Source of the DNA: Komagataeibacter sucrofermentans DSM 15973
GTDB taxonomy: Bacteria > Pseudomonadota > Alphaproteobacteria > Acetobacterales > Acetobacteraceae
Length of the DNA stretch: 64,000 nucleotides
NCBI RefSeq assembly: GCF_040581405.1
Contig: NZ_CP137157.1
Span: 1,900,001-1,964,000 of the forward strand
Direction: 5' to 3'
The translations under genes and the position numbers were made by a program. This document shows, one piece after another, positions 35,981 through 45,555 of the stretch (its first letter is position 1; every line of letters begins with the position of its first letter). The notes beneath the pieces were generated by a model that saw only the letters and a program-made list of their open reading frames with translations, was not told the DNA's origin and did not search any database.

Positions 35981-36661
35981 TCAGGCCAGCCACACGGGAT
36001 CGGACAGGGCGGCCACAAAGGCCTGATGGGCCTCGATTTCCGCTGCATCGGGCCGCACGCGCACGGCCACATGCCCTGGCGGGCGCGCATAGGTATAGGT
36101 AGCGATGCCCCCACCCCCTTCGGACACCGACAGGCCAAGCCCGCGCTGGCGGCCGCCGGTCAGTTCAAGATAGACCTCGGCGAGCAGCTTGCAGTCGAGC
36201 AGGGCGTTATGGGTGGTACGGGCCGAGAGGTCGATGCCGAAGCGGCGGCACAACGCATCAAGGCTGTTGGGCATGCCGGGGAAGCGCTCGCGCGCCATGT
36301 CCAGCGTATCGACCATACGCCCCATGTCGAGTTCAGGCAGGCGGGCGCGGGCGAGTTCCGCATTCAGAAAGCCGAAGTCGAACCGTGCGTTATGGGCGAC
36401 CAGCGGGTCATTGCCCACGAATTCAAGGAAACCGGCGGCAATTTCAGCAAATTTCGGCTTTCCCTCAAGGTCGGCATAGGTAAAGCCATGCACGCGGGAG
36501 GCTTCCTCGGGCACGTCACGCTCGGGGTCGATCAGCACATGGAAATTATTGCCCGTAGGCAGGTCGCCCATCAGTTCCAGCGCCGCGATTTCAATCACGC
36601 GGTCACCTTTGAGGGGGTCAAGCCCCGTGGTTTCCGTATCGAACAGGATGGAGCGTTTCAT
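35981..36661 (-). CDS. dnaQ: DNA polymerase III epsilon subunit
   Basis: This 226-residue DEDDh 3'-5' exonuclease proofreads the replicative polymerase. ExoI motif FDTETTGLDP is at residues 7-16, ExoII is in HNARFDFGFLN near 92-101, and ExoIII in HNALLDCKLLAEVY near 150. The C-terminus is longer than the catalytic core and contains the region that binds the alpha subunit. The start overlaps the coaE stop (ATGA), a common pairing in alphaproteobacteria. Confidence 0.92.
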   Translation of the reverse strand: MKRSILFDTETTGLDPLKGDRVIEIAALELMGDLPTGNNFHVLIDPERDVPEEASRVHGFTYADLEGKPKFAEIAAGFLEFVGNDPLVAHNARFDFGFLNAELARARLPELDMGRMVDTLDMARERFPGMPNSLDALCRRFGIDLSARTTHNALLDCKLLAEVYLELTGGRQRGLGLSVSEGGGGIATYTYARPPGHVAVRVRPDAAEIEAHQAFVAALSDPVWLA

Positions 36662-37287
36662 GCAGGCTTTCTTCCGTAGGCCGCCCAGGCGGCGGGGTCT
36701 TTCGTGTGCATGGCGTGCAGCAGGTGCCTGACCTGCCGCAACGTGTCGTGCCGCGACAGCCCGGTTTCAATCACGATATCGGCCCTGCGCCGCCGGGCGG
36801 CATCGGGCATCTGGCGGGCCAGCACGGCATCAAGCTGCGCGGGCGTCATGGTGCCCCGCCGCAGCACGCGGGCGCGCTGGATGGTGGCGGGCGCGCTGAC
36901 TACCACCACCTTATCACATATCCGCTCGGCCCCGGTCTCGAACAGGAGCGGAATATCGAGCACCACCCACCGACACCCGTCACGCCGCGCCCGCGCAAGG
37001 AAGCGCATGCGCGCGGCCCGCACCAGCGGGTGCAGAATACCTTCAAGCCCACGGATGATGGCGGGGTCAGCCAATGCCGCGCGCCGGAGGGTCGCGCGGT
37101 CCAGCACACCATCGCGCACGCAGCCGGGCACCAGCCTTTCAATGGCGGGCAGCGCGCGGCCATGCGGGGCCTGAAGCGCGCGCACCTGCGCATCGGCATC
37201 GAACACGCGCAGGCCCGCGCGGCGCAACAGGGCCGCCATGGTGGACTTGCCCATGCCGATCCCGCCCGTAAGGCCGAGCACCCGCAT
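36658..37287 (-). CDS. coaE: Dephospho-CoA kinase
   Basis: CoaE catalyses the last step of coenzyme A synthesis. The P-loop GGIGMGKST is at residues 8-16, followed by the FDADAQV substrate segment and the DIPLLFETG lid region near 110. Length 209 is normal. It lies 5 bases after aroE and overlaps dnaQ, so aroE-coaE-dnaQ is one transcript. Confidence 0.93.
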   Translation of the reverse strand: MRVLGLTGGIGMGKSTMAALLRRAGLRVFDADAQVRALQAPHGRALPAIERLVPGCVRDGVLDRATLRRAALADPAIIRGLEGILHPLVRAARMRFLARARRDGCRWVVLDIPLLFETGAERICDKVVVVSAPATIQRARVLRRGTMTPAQLDAVLARQMPDAARRRRADIVIETGLSRHDTLRQVRHLLHAMHTKDPAAWAAYGRKPA

Positions 37288-37292
37288 GGCGC

Positions 37293-38171
37293 TCAGTCCG
37301 CGTGGGCCGCGCGCAGATCGGCATCAAGCAGCGCTTCGACCTCCGGGCCGATGGCAGGCTGCGCGCCAAACCATTTTTCAAACCCCAGCCCGGCCTGATG
37401 GATCAGCATGCCCAGCCCGTCGACCGTGCGCAGGCCATGGCGTGCGGCAAGTTGCAGCAGCCCGGTCTGGCGCGGCACGTAAACGATGTCGCACACCACA
37501 AGCCCTGCATCGGCCTGCGCCAGATCAAGCGGGAAAGCGGTGTTATCCGCCCCTTCCATCCCGATCGAGGTCGTGTTGACCAGCAACGTGCAGCCTGCCA
37601 GCGCCTCACCCGCCCGCGCCCAGTCAATGACCTCGATTCCCTCCAGCAGGGCTGCCAGGGCCTCGGCACGGGCGCGGGTGCGGTTGGCAACGATCACCTG
37701 CACGCCCCGGTCAAGCAGGCTTGCCGCGATGGCGCGCGCGGCCCCGCCCGCACCAAGCAGCAGGGCGCGGCCGCCGCGCACCGCCACGCCATGCGCCTCG
37801 ACATTGCCCACGAAGCCATCACCATCGGTGGAATAGCCCTCGATCTGGCCATCAGCGGCGAAAACCAGTGTGTTGACCGAGCCCGAGCGCTGCGCCGAGC
37901 GGTCGAGACGGTCAACGATGCGATAGGCGGATTCCTTGTGCGGGATGGTCACGTTCACCCCCCTGAATCCTGCGGCCTGCAAGCCTTTCACCGCCGTATC
38001 AAACGCGCCGGGCCGCACGGGCAGCGGCACATAGGCGCCATTGATTCTGGCCTGCGCCAGCCAGAAATTATGCATCAGCGGCGAGCGTGAATGCGCCACC
38101 GGCCAGCCGATCACCCCCGCAAGCAGGGTATGCCCGTCGATACGGGGGCTGCGTTCCATCGTGTTGTTCAT
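37293..38171 (-). CDS. aroE: Shikimate dehydrogenase
   Basis: AroE reduces 3-dehydroshikimate with NADPH in the aromatic pathway. Substrate residues are in GWPVAHSRSPLMHN near 18-31 and NVTIPHKE near 83; the cofactor loop LGAGGAARA is near 150. ATG 38171 gives 292 residues and a normal N-terminus; the frame's earlier start at 38246 would overlap the upstream gene. Position before coaE and dnaQ is typical. Confidence 0.93.
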   Translation of the reverse strand: MNNTMERSPRIDGHTLLAGVIGWPVAHSRSPLMHNFWLAQARINGAYVPLPVRPGAFDTAVKGLQAAGFRGVNVTIPHKESAYRIVDRLDRSAQRSGSVNTLVFAADGQIEGYSTDGDGFVGNVEAHGVAVRGGRALLLGAGGAARAIAASLLDRGVQVIVANRTRARAEALAALLEGIEVIDWARAGEALAGCTLLVNTTSIGMEGADNTAFPLDLAQADAGLVVCDIVYVPRQTGLLQLAARHGLRTVDGLGMLIHQAGLGFEKWFGAQPAIGPEVEALLDADLRAAHAD

Positions 38172-38188
38172 GAACGGCGTGTTCCTGC

Positions 38189-39007
38189 TCAGTGGCGGTA
38201 TTCTTCCCAGGCCCGGGGCAGGATGCGTGCAAGCCGCGCGGCCCATTCGGCCTGCCCCTCCGGGGTTGCGATCAGGTCCTGCCTGATCTCGATTTCCAGA
38301 TACGGCAGGCCACGCCCTTCGGCATGGACCGGCACGGTGTAGTCATTCACATCCGTCAGGGCATAGGGCTCGTTGCTGCCCACCACCAGCCCGTCTTCCG
38401 CTGCGAGCAGGTCGCGCACGCGCAGGCCGAAGGCGGGGTTGCGGTTGTGCAGCACGCCCGTATGCCACGGCCGCGCCTGGCCGTTCATGCGATCGGTAAA
38501 GCTGTGCAGCGAGACCAGCACCACGGGCAGGCCCGCCTCGAGCCGCGTGGAAATCTCACCGCCGATCTTCTGGTGATAGGGCAGGAAGATTTCCTCCACC
38601 CGGCAGCCTTCCGCATCGGCGCTGAGGTCGGCATTGGCGGGCACGGGCGTGCCGTCGCTTTCGCGCACGATGGAGGTGGGGTGCCCCGGCGCGCGGTTGC
38701 AGTCGATCACGAGGCGGGAATAGGCCTGCTCGATCAGCACGCAGCCCAGCTTTTCGGCCAGAAGGCGCCCGGTTTCGGCCATGCCCAGGTCACAGGCGAT
38801 ATGGCGCGCGCGGTCCTGCGCACTCACCCCCATGTCACCCAATGCGGCGGGAATGGCCTGTCCCGCATGGTCGCTGACCAGAACGAAGGGCAGCCCCCCT
38901 GCCGTGGCCACGCCATCGAGCGCCGACGGGCCGAACTGGATGACCGGCGCCGGGTCGGCCGGGGTCAGCAAACGTGACGGCTCCTGTGCAAGGGCTGCAT
39001 GGTGCAT
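38189..39007 (-). CDS. N-formylglutamate amidohydrolase family protein
   Basis: This 272-residue protein of the N-formylglutamate deformylase/amidohydrolase family has the VSDHAGQAIP motif near residue 45, CDLGMAE near 72, CNRAPGHP near 104 and the metal-linked SLHSFT near 165. The family hydrolyses N-formylglutamate in histidine degradation, but no hut genes are nearby, so another N-formyl or amide substrate is possible. First gene of the minus-strand group, divergent from argH with a 248-base spacer. Confidence 0.8.
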   Translation of the reverse strand: MHHAALAQEPSRLLTPADPAPVIQFGPSALDGVATAGGLPFVLVSDHAGQAIPAALGDMGVSAQDRARHIACDLGMAETGRLLAEKLGCVLIEQAYSRLVIDCNRAPGHPTSIVRESDGTPVPANADLSADAEGCRVEEIFLPYHQKIGGEISTRLEAGLPVVLVSLHSFTDRMNGQARPWHTGVLHNRNPAFGLRVRDLLAAEDGLVVGSNEPYALTDVNDYTVPVHAEGRGLPYLEIEIRQDLIATPEGQAEWAARLARILPRAWEEYRH

Positions 39008-39184
39008 TGTGGCGTAACGTCCTCTGCCATGGCGGGTTGGGCGCCGACATTACAGCCCCGGCCCGCCAAGTAAAAGACCCCGTCACGGCCCCGCGCCGCA
39101 ACCCCGCCCCGCGCCACGACCCCATGCACGCACGATTGCGGCGCGCCACGATTGTATCTGCCGCGCCGCGCCGGTAGGGTGCGC

Positions 39185-39218
39185 GGCGCGCAATGGCATT
39201 GAGCCATGAAGGCGCGCC
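39185..39218 (+). promoter_or_regulatory. Inverted repeat in the argH leader
   Basis: GGCGCGC (39185-39191) with ATGGC (39193-39197) can pair with GCCAT (39203-39207) and GCGCGCC (39212-39218), giving a two-part stem with an ATTGA loop. ATAATCCTTTTC follows, and argH starts 38 bases downstream. It may be an attenuator-like leader hairpin or an operator; no function is proven. Confidence 0.4.
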
Positions 39219-39255
39219 ATAATCCTTTTCACACTTGGGGTAGCTGGAACACAGG

Positions 39256-40686
39256 ATGCCGGGGAACGCAAAAACGCTGACGGATCAGGACGCGCACAAG
39301 GCGAACGCACAATGGGGCGGGCGCTTTGCCGGGGGGCCTGCGGCCATCATGCAGGACATCAATGCCTCGATCGGCTTTGACAAGGCGCTGTGGCGGCAGG
39401 ACATCGCGGGCTCGAAGGCCCATGCCGCCATGCTCGCGAAAACCGGCATCATTTCCGGCGAGGACGCCAAAGCCATTACCGAGGGGCTGGACCAGATCGG
39501 CCGCGAGATCGCGGCGGGCACGTTCGCGTTCAGCACCGCCCTTGAAGATATTCACATGAATATCGAGGCCCGCCTGTCCGATCGCATTGGCGAGGCAGGC
39601 AAGCGCCTGCACACCGCGCGCTCGCGCAATGACCAGGTGGCAACCGATTTCCGCCTGTGGGTGCGCGATGCGATTGACGGGCTGGAGCAGCAGGCCGCCG
39701 CCCTCATGCGCGCGCTCGCCCGCCGCGCGCTCGAGCATGCGGCAACGCCCATGCCCGGCTTCACCCACCTGCAGACCGCCCAGCCCGTGACCTTCGGCCA
39801 TCACCTCATGGCCTATGTCGAGATGCTGGCCCGTGACCGGGGCCGCCTGACCGATGCCCGGCGCAGGCTCAACGAATCCCCGCTCGGCTCGGCAGCGCTT
39901 GCGGGCACGTCATTCCCCATCGACCGGGAGATGACGGCCCATGCGCTGGGCTTCGACCGCCCTACCGCCAACTCGCTCGATGCGGTGTCGGACCGTGATT
40001 TCGCGCTGGAATATCTCTCGGCCCTGTCCATCATGGCGATGCACCTCTCACGCCTGGCGGAAGAAATCGTGATCTGGTGCTCGGCCCCCTTCTCGTTCAT
40101 CCGCCTGTCGGATGCGTTCACCACCGGTTCGTCCATCATGCCGCAAAAGCGCAACCCGGACGCTGCCGAGCTGGTGCGCGCCAAGGGCGGGCGCATCACC
40201 GGTGCGCTGGTCGGGCTGCTTACGGTCATGAAGGGCCTGCCGCTGGCCTATGCCAAGGACATGCAGGAAGACAAGGAACCCGTCTTCGCCGCCACGGATG
40301 CCGCCACCCTGTGCCTTGCCGCCATGGATGGCATGGTGCGCGACCTCACGGTCAATGAGGCGCAGATGCGCGCCTATGCCGGGTCCGGCTTCTCCACCGC
40401 CACCGATCTGGCCGACTGGCTGGTGCGCGTGCTCAAGGTGCCCTTCCGCACCGCGCACCACGTGACCGGCCGCCTTGTGGGCAAGGCGGAAGCAAAGGGC
40501 GTGGGCCTGGCCGAGCTGAGCCTTGCGGAGATGCAGGAAGAGGAAGCGGGCATCACGCAGGACATCTTCTCGGTGCTGAGCGTCGATTCCTCCATTGCCT
40601 CGCGCACCAGCCACGGCGGCACGTCAGCCGATAACGTGCGCGCGCAGGCCACGCGCTGGCTGGACACGCTGGGAGCAAACGCATGA
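39256..40686 (+). CDS. argH: Argininosuccinate lyase
   Basis: This 476-residue enzyme of the fumarase/aspartase superfamily releases fumarate and arginine from argininosuccinate. The MWGGRF-like N-terminal motif (AQWGGRF), HTARSRNDQ near 117, [10 protein letters not shown] with the catalytic His near 165 and the signature [11 protein letters not shown] near 290 are all intact. ATG 39256 is preceded by CACAGG. The stop overlaps the start of the small lipoprotein gene. Confidence 0.95.
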   Translation: MPGNAKTLTDQDAHKANAQWGGRFAGGPAAIMQDINASIGFDKALWRQDIAGSKAHAAMLAKTGIISGEDAKAITEGLDQIGREIAAGTFAFSTALEDIHMNIEARLSDRIGEAGKRLHTARSRNDQVATDFRLWVRDAIDGLEQQAAALMRALARRALEHAATPMPGFTHLQTAQPVTFGHHLMAYVEMLARDRGRLTDARRRLNESPLGSAALAGTSFPIDREMTAHALGFDRPTANSLDAVSDRDFALEYLSALSIMAMHLSRLAEEIVIWCSAPFSFIRLSDAFTTGSSIMPQKRNPDAAELVRAKGGRITGALVGLLTVMKGLPLAYAKDMQEDKEPVFAATDAATLCLAAMDGMVRDLTVNEAQMRAYAGSGFSTATDLADWLVRVLKVPFRTAHHVTGRLVGKAEAKGVGLAELSLAEMQEEEAGITQDIFSVLSVDSSIASRTSHGGTSADNVRAQATRWLDTLGANA

Positions 40687-40844
40687 ACGCCCTGACCACC
40701 CTGCGCCGCAACGCGGCGCGCTTCATGCTCATGTTCGCCATGCTTGCCGCCATGGGCGCCACGCTTGGGGCCTGCGGGCGCATTGGCAACCCGCACCAGC
40801 CCAGCAGGGAGTTCTATAACAGCTATCCCGACAAGGACCGCTGA
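40683..40844 (+). CDS. lptM: Small LptM/YifL-like lipoprotein
   Basis: This 53-residue open frame is shorter than routine gene-calling cut-offs. Its ATG overlaps the argH stop (ATGA). A hydrophobic signal (about residues 12-29, [14 protein letters not shown]) ends in the lipobox LGAC, so Cys31 should be acylated. A short tail, GRIGNP then NSYPDKDR, remains. LptM (YifL) proteins are tiny lipoproteins encoded beside lysA or dapF that help mature the LptD/LptE outer-membrane translocon; the argH-lptM-lysA context fits. Family assignment rests on size, lipobox and position. Confidence 0.72.
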   Translation: MNALTTLRRNAARFMLMFAMLAAMGATLGACGRIGNPHQPSREFYNSYPDKDR

Positions 40845-40856
40845 GGCCCACGCCAG

Positions 40857-41255
40857 TCAGGCTAGGCTGCCCGGCCCGAAACTGTCGGGCAGCAGGTCGG
40901 CCAGCGTATGGACCACCAGCACCGCGCCCTGAGGCGAGATCATGGCGATCTCGGCCTCCGGCGGCGCGAATTCCCTTATCTTCTGCCGGCATCCCCCGCA
41001 TGGCGTGCAGGCGGCGCCCGTGCCGCCACACACCACCACGCGCCGGATCTGGCGCGCGCCCGCGGCCACCATGGCCGCAATGGCGCCTGCTTCGGCGCAG
41101 GTTCCCTCGGGGTAGGCCGCGTTCTCTACATTGCACCCGGCAAAAATCCGGCCATCCACGGTCTCGACCGCAGCGCCCACCTGAAAGCGCGAATAGGGCG
41201 CATAGGCATGGGTCCGCACGGCCATTGCCGCCCCTGCCACGGGGTCGTGAGTCAT
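40857..41255 (-). CDS. cdd: Cytidine deaminase
   Basis: This small tetrameric-type cytidine deaminase converts cytidine to uridine. Zinc is bound by Cys in GTCAEAG and the two Cys of CTPCGGCRQ, with the catalytic Glu in CAE. NVENAAYPEG near 55-64 contributes the substrate residues. ATG 41255 (MTHDPVAG) gives 132 residues, the usual size; the longer frame to 41294 is less likely. It lies opposite to its neighbours lptM and lysA. Confidence 0.9.
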   Translation of the reverse strand: MTHDPVAGAAMAVRTHAYAPYSRFQVGAAVETVDGRIFAGCNVENAAYPEGTCAEAGAIAAMVAAGARQIRRVVVCGGTGAACTPCGGCRQKIREFAPPEAEIAMISPQGAVLVVHTLADLLPDSFGPGSLA

Positions 41256-41333
41256 GATGGGCCTGTCCTTCCTGTTCTTTCCTGCGTCAACCACCTTGGA
41301 AGGGATGCGGCAAGGCGGTATCGTGTGGGTATC

Positions 41334-42704
41334 ATGGCTGATACTCCCCTCCCCTGTCCCGGACAGGACCCTTCCGTCGCCGACCTTCTGGCCGTCCGTC
41401 CCGCGTTGTCAATGCACGCCATGGACGGGCTCGTGCTCGAGGACGTGCCGCTTAACGCCATAGCCGACGCGCTTGGCACGCCCACATGGGTGATGAGTGC
41501 CGGTACGCTGCGCGCGCGCTACCGCAGGCTGGCCGATGCCTTCAAGGTGACGGACCGCCCGGTTTCCATCCATTTCGCGGTCAAGGCCAACGATCATCTG
41601 GCCGTGCTGCGCGTGCTGGCGGCGCAAGGCGCGGGCGCCGACGTGGTGAGCGGCGGAGAACTGCGCCGCGCCATGGCGGCGGGCATCCCGGCAAGCCGGA
41701 TCGTGTTCTCGGGCGTGGGCAAGACTGCTGACGAGATGCGCCTGGCGCTACGCGCGGGCATTCTGCAGGTCAATGTGGAAAGTGCGGAGGAACTCGAACT
41801 GCTCTCCGCCACGGCGCAGGCCGAAGGGCTGGAGGCAGCGGTCGCCCTGCGCATCAACCCCGATGTCGATGCGGGAACGCACGCCAAGATCACCACGGGG
41901 CTTGCCAACAACAAATTCGGTATTCCCTATAACCGCGCGGTCGAACTCTATGCCCGCGCCGCAGCGCTCCCCGGCATCCGCCCCGTGGGGCTGGCCATGC
42001 ATATCGGCAGCCAGATCGTGCGCATGCAGCCTTACCGCACCGCCTATACGCGGCTGGCCGAACTCGTGCACGCCATCCGCGCGCGCGGGCTGGTGGTCGA
42101 CGCGCTGGACTGCGGCGGCGGGCTTGGCATTTCCTACCGCGATGAAACCGAAGGCGCGCCCGAAGCCCTTGCCGCCACTATTGCGGCCGAACTTGGCGGG
42201 CTGGGCACGCGCCTGGCCATTGAGCCGGGCCGCTGGCTGGCGGGGCCTGCGGGCGTGCTGCTGAGCACCGTCATCCTGCGCAAGCGCGGCTATGACGGCA
42301 TGCCCCCCTTCCTGGTGCTTGATGCGGCAATGAACGACCTCATGCGCCCCAGCCTGTACGATGCATGGCATGGCATCCTGCCGCTTTCGGCCAAGGATGC
42401 GACCGCCCCGGTCGAGACGGTGCATGTGGTCGGCCCCGTATGCGAAAGTGGCGACACCTTCGGCCATGACCGCACCCTGCCCCACATGGAAGCAGGCGCG
42501 CACGTGGCCCTGCTGGACTGCGGGGCCTATGGCATGGTGATGAGCTCCACCTATAACGACCGCCCGCTGGCAGCGCAGGTGATGGTCGATGGCAATCGCT
42601 GGGCTGTCATCCGCCCGCGCCAGCCTGTTGAGGAACTCTGGGCCGCCGACCATGTTCCCGAGTGGGTGGACAAAGCCCTTACCCCCGCTGGCGGAGGCCT
42701 ATGA
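41334..42704 (+). CDS. lysA: Diaminopimelate decarboxylase
   Basis: LysA is the PLP enzyme that makes lysine from meso-diaminopimelate. The Schiff-base lysine is in HFAVKAN near residue 85. The CGGGLGI glycine motif (near 260) binds phosphate, and the C-terminal barrel contains CESGDTF and CGAYGM. ATG 41334 gives 456 residues with a slightly long N-terminus; the open frame further upstream runs antisense to cdd and is not coding. The stop overlaps the next gene's ATG. Confidence 0.93.
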   Translation: MADTPLPCPGQDPSVADLLAVRPALSMHAMDGLVLEDVPLNAIADALGTPTWVMSAGTLRARYRRLADAFKVTDRPVSIHFAVKANDHLAVLRVLAAQGAGADVVSGGELRRAMAAGIPASRIVFSGVGKTADEMRLALRAGILQVNVESAEELELLSATAQAEGLEAAVALRINPDVDAGTHAKITTGLANNKFGIPYNRAVELYARAAALPGIRPVGLAMHIGSQIVRMQPYRTAYTRLAELVHAIRARGLVVDALDCGGGLGISYRDETEGAPEALAATIAAELGGLGTRLAIEPGRWLAGPAGVLLSTVILRKRGYDGMPPFLVLDAAMNDLMRPSLYDAWHGILPLSAKDATAPVETVHVVGPVCESGDTFGHDRTLPHMEAGAHVALLDCGAYGMVMSSTYNDRPLAAQVMVDGNRWAVIRPRQPVEELWAADHVPEWVDKALTPAGGGL

Positions 42705-45433
42705 CCGTCGGGCAGGACATGACCCGGACTGGCGGCAACCTGCCGCAACGCCTTGCGCGTGCGCGCGGGCAGGCCCGCCGCGCCCTGTGGGCGGAGCGCC
42801 TGTGGCCGCTCATGCTCCCTGCCGCGAGCACGGCCATGGGGGTGGCCCTGCTGGGGCTGGCGCGCGTGCCGCAGCGCCTGCCCGACAGCGTGCACGCGCT
42901 GGCCCTGCTGGGGCTGGCCGGGGCCGTATCGTGGCGCACCTGGCGGCTGTGGCAGGCCGTCAGCCCCCCCACCGCCGCCGAGACCGACCGGCGCGTGGAG
43001 CAGGCCTCCGGCCTGACGGGGCAGCCGCTGCGCACCCTGCATGACCAGCCCGCCAATACCGGCACGCCCGCCCTTCATGAACTGTGGCAGCTACACCTGC
43101 ACCGCACGATGGCGGCCCTTGAGCACCTGCGCGGCGGCTGGCCACATCTGCGCCTGCCCGCTTCGCAATGGGTGCGCGCAACCCCCGTGCTGGCCGTGCT
43201 GCTGGCCGGAGGGCTCGTCTGGACCGGCCCCCATGCCGCCAGCCGCATCACGGCAGCTTTCCTGCCCGGCATGGATGATGCCGATACCCCTGCCCCGCAG
43301 GTCAATGCCTGGATCACCCTGCCTGACTATGCGCCCGGTGCCCCGGTCTTTCTTGATGCCACCCATGCCACCGCCACCATTCCCGCAGGGGCCGTGCTCA
43401 GTGTTACGCTGAACGGGCTGGATGGCACGCCCGCCCTGCGCATGCAGGCCAGCCAGTCTGCTCCCGCCATTGGCCCCCATGGCTTTCACGCGCTGGGCAA
43501 GGCCAGCTGGAGCGCCAATGCCACCCTTCTGGCCAGTGGCACGCTGCGCCTGCGTGGCCGGGGGCGCACGCTGGCGCAATGGAGCCTGCACGTAACCCCC
43601 AACCCGCCACCGGAGGTGGCCTGGGGGCCAAACCCCGGCAGCAGCGCGGGGGAATGGCGCACGCGCCTGCCCTACCATGTAGCCCAGCCCTACGGCATTG
43701 CCAGCCTGCACGCCGAACTGGTCATGCCTGACAGCCCGAACGACATCCTGCGCGTACCCCTGCCACTCAATGGCCAGCCCCGCACCGCTGATGGCGTGGC
43801 GACGCCCGATCTGTCAGACAACCCATGGGCGGGCGAGGACGTGACCGCCCGCCTTGTGGCCACCAGCCACAGCGGCACGACCGCGACGTCCGCCCCCATC
43901 AAACTGCGTATCGGCGCGCGCATATTCCATAATCCGGTGGCCAAAGCCATTCTGGACATTCGCCAGCGCCTTGCCCTGCACCGCGAGAACCGGGCGCAGG
44001 CCGCGCGCGAGCTGGTAGGGCTGGGCCAGGCCGATACCGTGCTGACGCACCATGTCGGCCTGCTGCTGGGCCTGACCAGCACCGCCGCCCTGCTGGGCAG
44101 CGAGGATGTGAGCGATGAGGCCGCCATTGCGCAGGCCACCGCGCGGCTGTGGTTCCTTGCCCTCGATGTGGAGCACAACCGCCGCGATATTGATAACGAA
44201 CAGGCAGATTTTGGCGTCAAGGCCGCGCAGGAAGCCGTGCGCCAGCAGCTTGAGCACATGCGCGAGATGGGGCCAAAGGGGCAGGATGCCGACCAGCAGG
44301 CCGAACTCCAGCACCGCATGCAGGCGCTCAAGGATGCGATCTCGCGCAAGATGCAGGCGCTAGGCCAGCATTCCGCCATTCCCGCCATGCCGCAGATGAC
44401 CCTGCAGGGCGAACAGAATCTGGGCCAGATGATGCAGCAGCTACAGGATGACGCCGCATCGGGCCGCGATGCCGATGCCATGCAGAAACTCCAGCAGATG
44501 GAGGACATGGCTGATGGCATCCGCAATGCAACCCCGCAGGACATGATGGCGCTGGCCCAGCAGATGCAGGCCCGCCAGCAGGCGCGCGAACTGCGCCGCA
44601 GCCTGCGCGATCTGGTTACACGCCAGTCGCAGTTGCTCGATCACGCCCAGTCGCGCCTGGACCAGGACCAGCGCCAGCGTGAACGCGATGCCGCCAGCCG
44701 CCAGACCGACATGGATGAGGATGAAGGCGACCTGTCCTCCATGTCCACCACCGACCTGCTGCGCCAGCTTGGCATCACGCCCCAAAGCGGCACCACCCCG
44801 GCTGCCCCGCAGGCAGGCCCGCCCCCGCCACCAAGCCTGACACCCGAGGCCCGCACGGCCCAGCAGCATGCCGACCGCGCCGTGCAGCACGCCCTTGCCC
44901 GCGCGCTGCATGAGCTTCAGCGCGAGTTCAAGCAGGCGATGGGCAAGGACATGCCCGCCCTGGACAAGGCGCAGACGGACATGAAAGCCGTGCGTGCCGC
45001 CCTCGGCGCAGGCAAGGACGCGGAAGCTGCGGCAGCGGAGAAAAAAGTGCTGGCCGACCTGCAACAGGGCAACCAGCAGATGCGCCAGTCCATGCGCAGC
45101 CAGAGCAGCAAGGGCACCATGAGCGTGCTGCTGCCCATGCTGTCTGACGATGGCAAGGGCAAAGGCACCCACGGCAGTGGTGGCAACCAGTCCGGTGACC
45201 CGGATGATGAGGATGACGAGCAGCAGCAGGCGGGTGACAAGGGCGATCGTGACCCGCTTGGCCGCAAGAGCGGCGGCACCCATGCCGGCATGGATAACGA
45301 CACCCACCTGCCTGACAATGCCAGCCGTGAACGCGCACGCGAGATCGAGCAGGAACTGCGCCGCCGCGATGCCGACCGCACCCGCCCGCCAGAGGAACTG
45401 GAATATCTCGACCGCCTGCTCCGCCCGTTCTGA
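42701..45433 (+). CDS. TIGR02302-type large membrane protein with glutamine-rich coiled coils
   Basis: The frame starts at ATG 42701, overlapping the lysA stop, and gives 910 residues. Hydrophobic helices are found near 30-50, 65-80 and 165-185. A beta-rich extracytoplasmic region follows to about 400. From about 430 to 700 the protein is strongly helical and rich in Gln, Met and Ala, consistent with coiled coil. The C-terminus (from about 810) is Gly/Asp/Glu-rich and ends with EELEYLDRLLRPF. This matches the alphaproteobacterial DUF4175/TIGR02302 family, whose function is not known. Coupling to lysA suggests an envelope role. Confidence 0.75.
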   Translation: MTVGQDMTRTGGNLPQRLARARGQARRALWAERLWPLMLPAASTAMGVALLGLARVPQRLPDSVHALALLGLAGAVSWRTWRLWQAVSPPTAAETDRRVEQASGLTGQPLRTLHDQPANTGTPALHELWQLHLHRTMAALEHLRGGWPHLRLPASQWVRATPVLAVLLAGGLVWTGPHAASRITAAFLPGMDDADTPAPQVNAWITLPDYAPGAPVFLDATHATATIPAGAVLSVTLNGLDGTPALRMQASQSAPAIGPHGFHALGKASWSANATLLASGTLRLRGRGRTLAQWSLHVTPNPPPEVAWGPNPGSSAGEWRTRLPYHVAQPYGIASLHAELVMPDSPNDILRVPLPLNGQPRTADGVATPDLSDNPWAGEDVTARLVATSHSGTTATSAPIKLRIGARIFHNPVAKAILDIRQRLALHRENRAQAARELVGLGQADTVLTHHVGLLLGLTSTAALLGSEDVSDEAAIAQATARLWFLALDVEHNRRDIDNEQADFGVKAAQEAVRQQLEHMREMGPKGQDADQQAELQHRMQALKDAISRKMQALGQHSAIPAMPQMTLQGEQNLGQMMQQLQDDAASGRDADAMQKLQQMEDMADGIRNATPQDMMALAQQMQARQQARELRRSLRDLVTRQSQLLDHAQSRLDQDQRQRERDAASRQTDMDEDEGDLSSMSTTDLLRQLGITPQSGTTPAAPQAGPPPPPSLTPEARTAQQHADRAVQHALARALHELQREFKQAMGKDMPALDKAQTDMKAVRAALGAGKDAEAAAAEKKVLADLQQGNQQMRQSMRSQSSKGTMSVLLPMLSDDGKGKGTHGSGGNQSGDPDDEDDEQQQAGDKGDRDPLGRKSGGTHAGMDNDTHLPDNASRERAREIEQELRRRDADRTRPPEELEYLDRLLRPF

Positions 45434-45503
45434 ACACGGCGTTCAGACGGGAGGAAAAAGCCAGATCAGCCTGTCAGTTTTTTTCAGGAAAATGGCGGTT
45501 CAT

Positions 45504-45525
45504 GAAGCTTTTTGAAAAAAGCTTC
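45504..45525. repeat. AT-rich inverted repeat, copy 2 of the intergenic repeat
   Basis: GAAGCTTTTT (45504-45513) and AAAAAGCTTC (45516-45525) form a perfect 10-bp inverted repeat. Read on the minus strand it is preceded by AGTTTTGGGT, the sequence shared with 29627-29654. It sits in the 122-base gap between two convergent genes, so it may also act as a bidirectional transcription end. Confidence 0.6.
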
Positions 45526-45555
45526 ACCCAAAACTTTCTTCTGTTTCCAGCAGCT

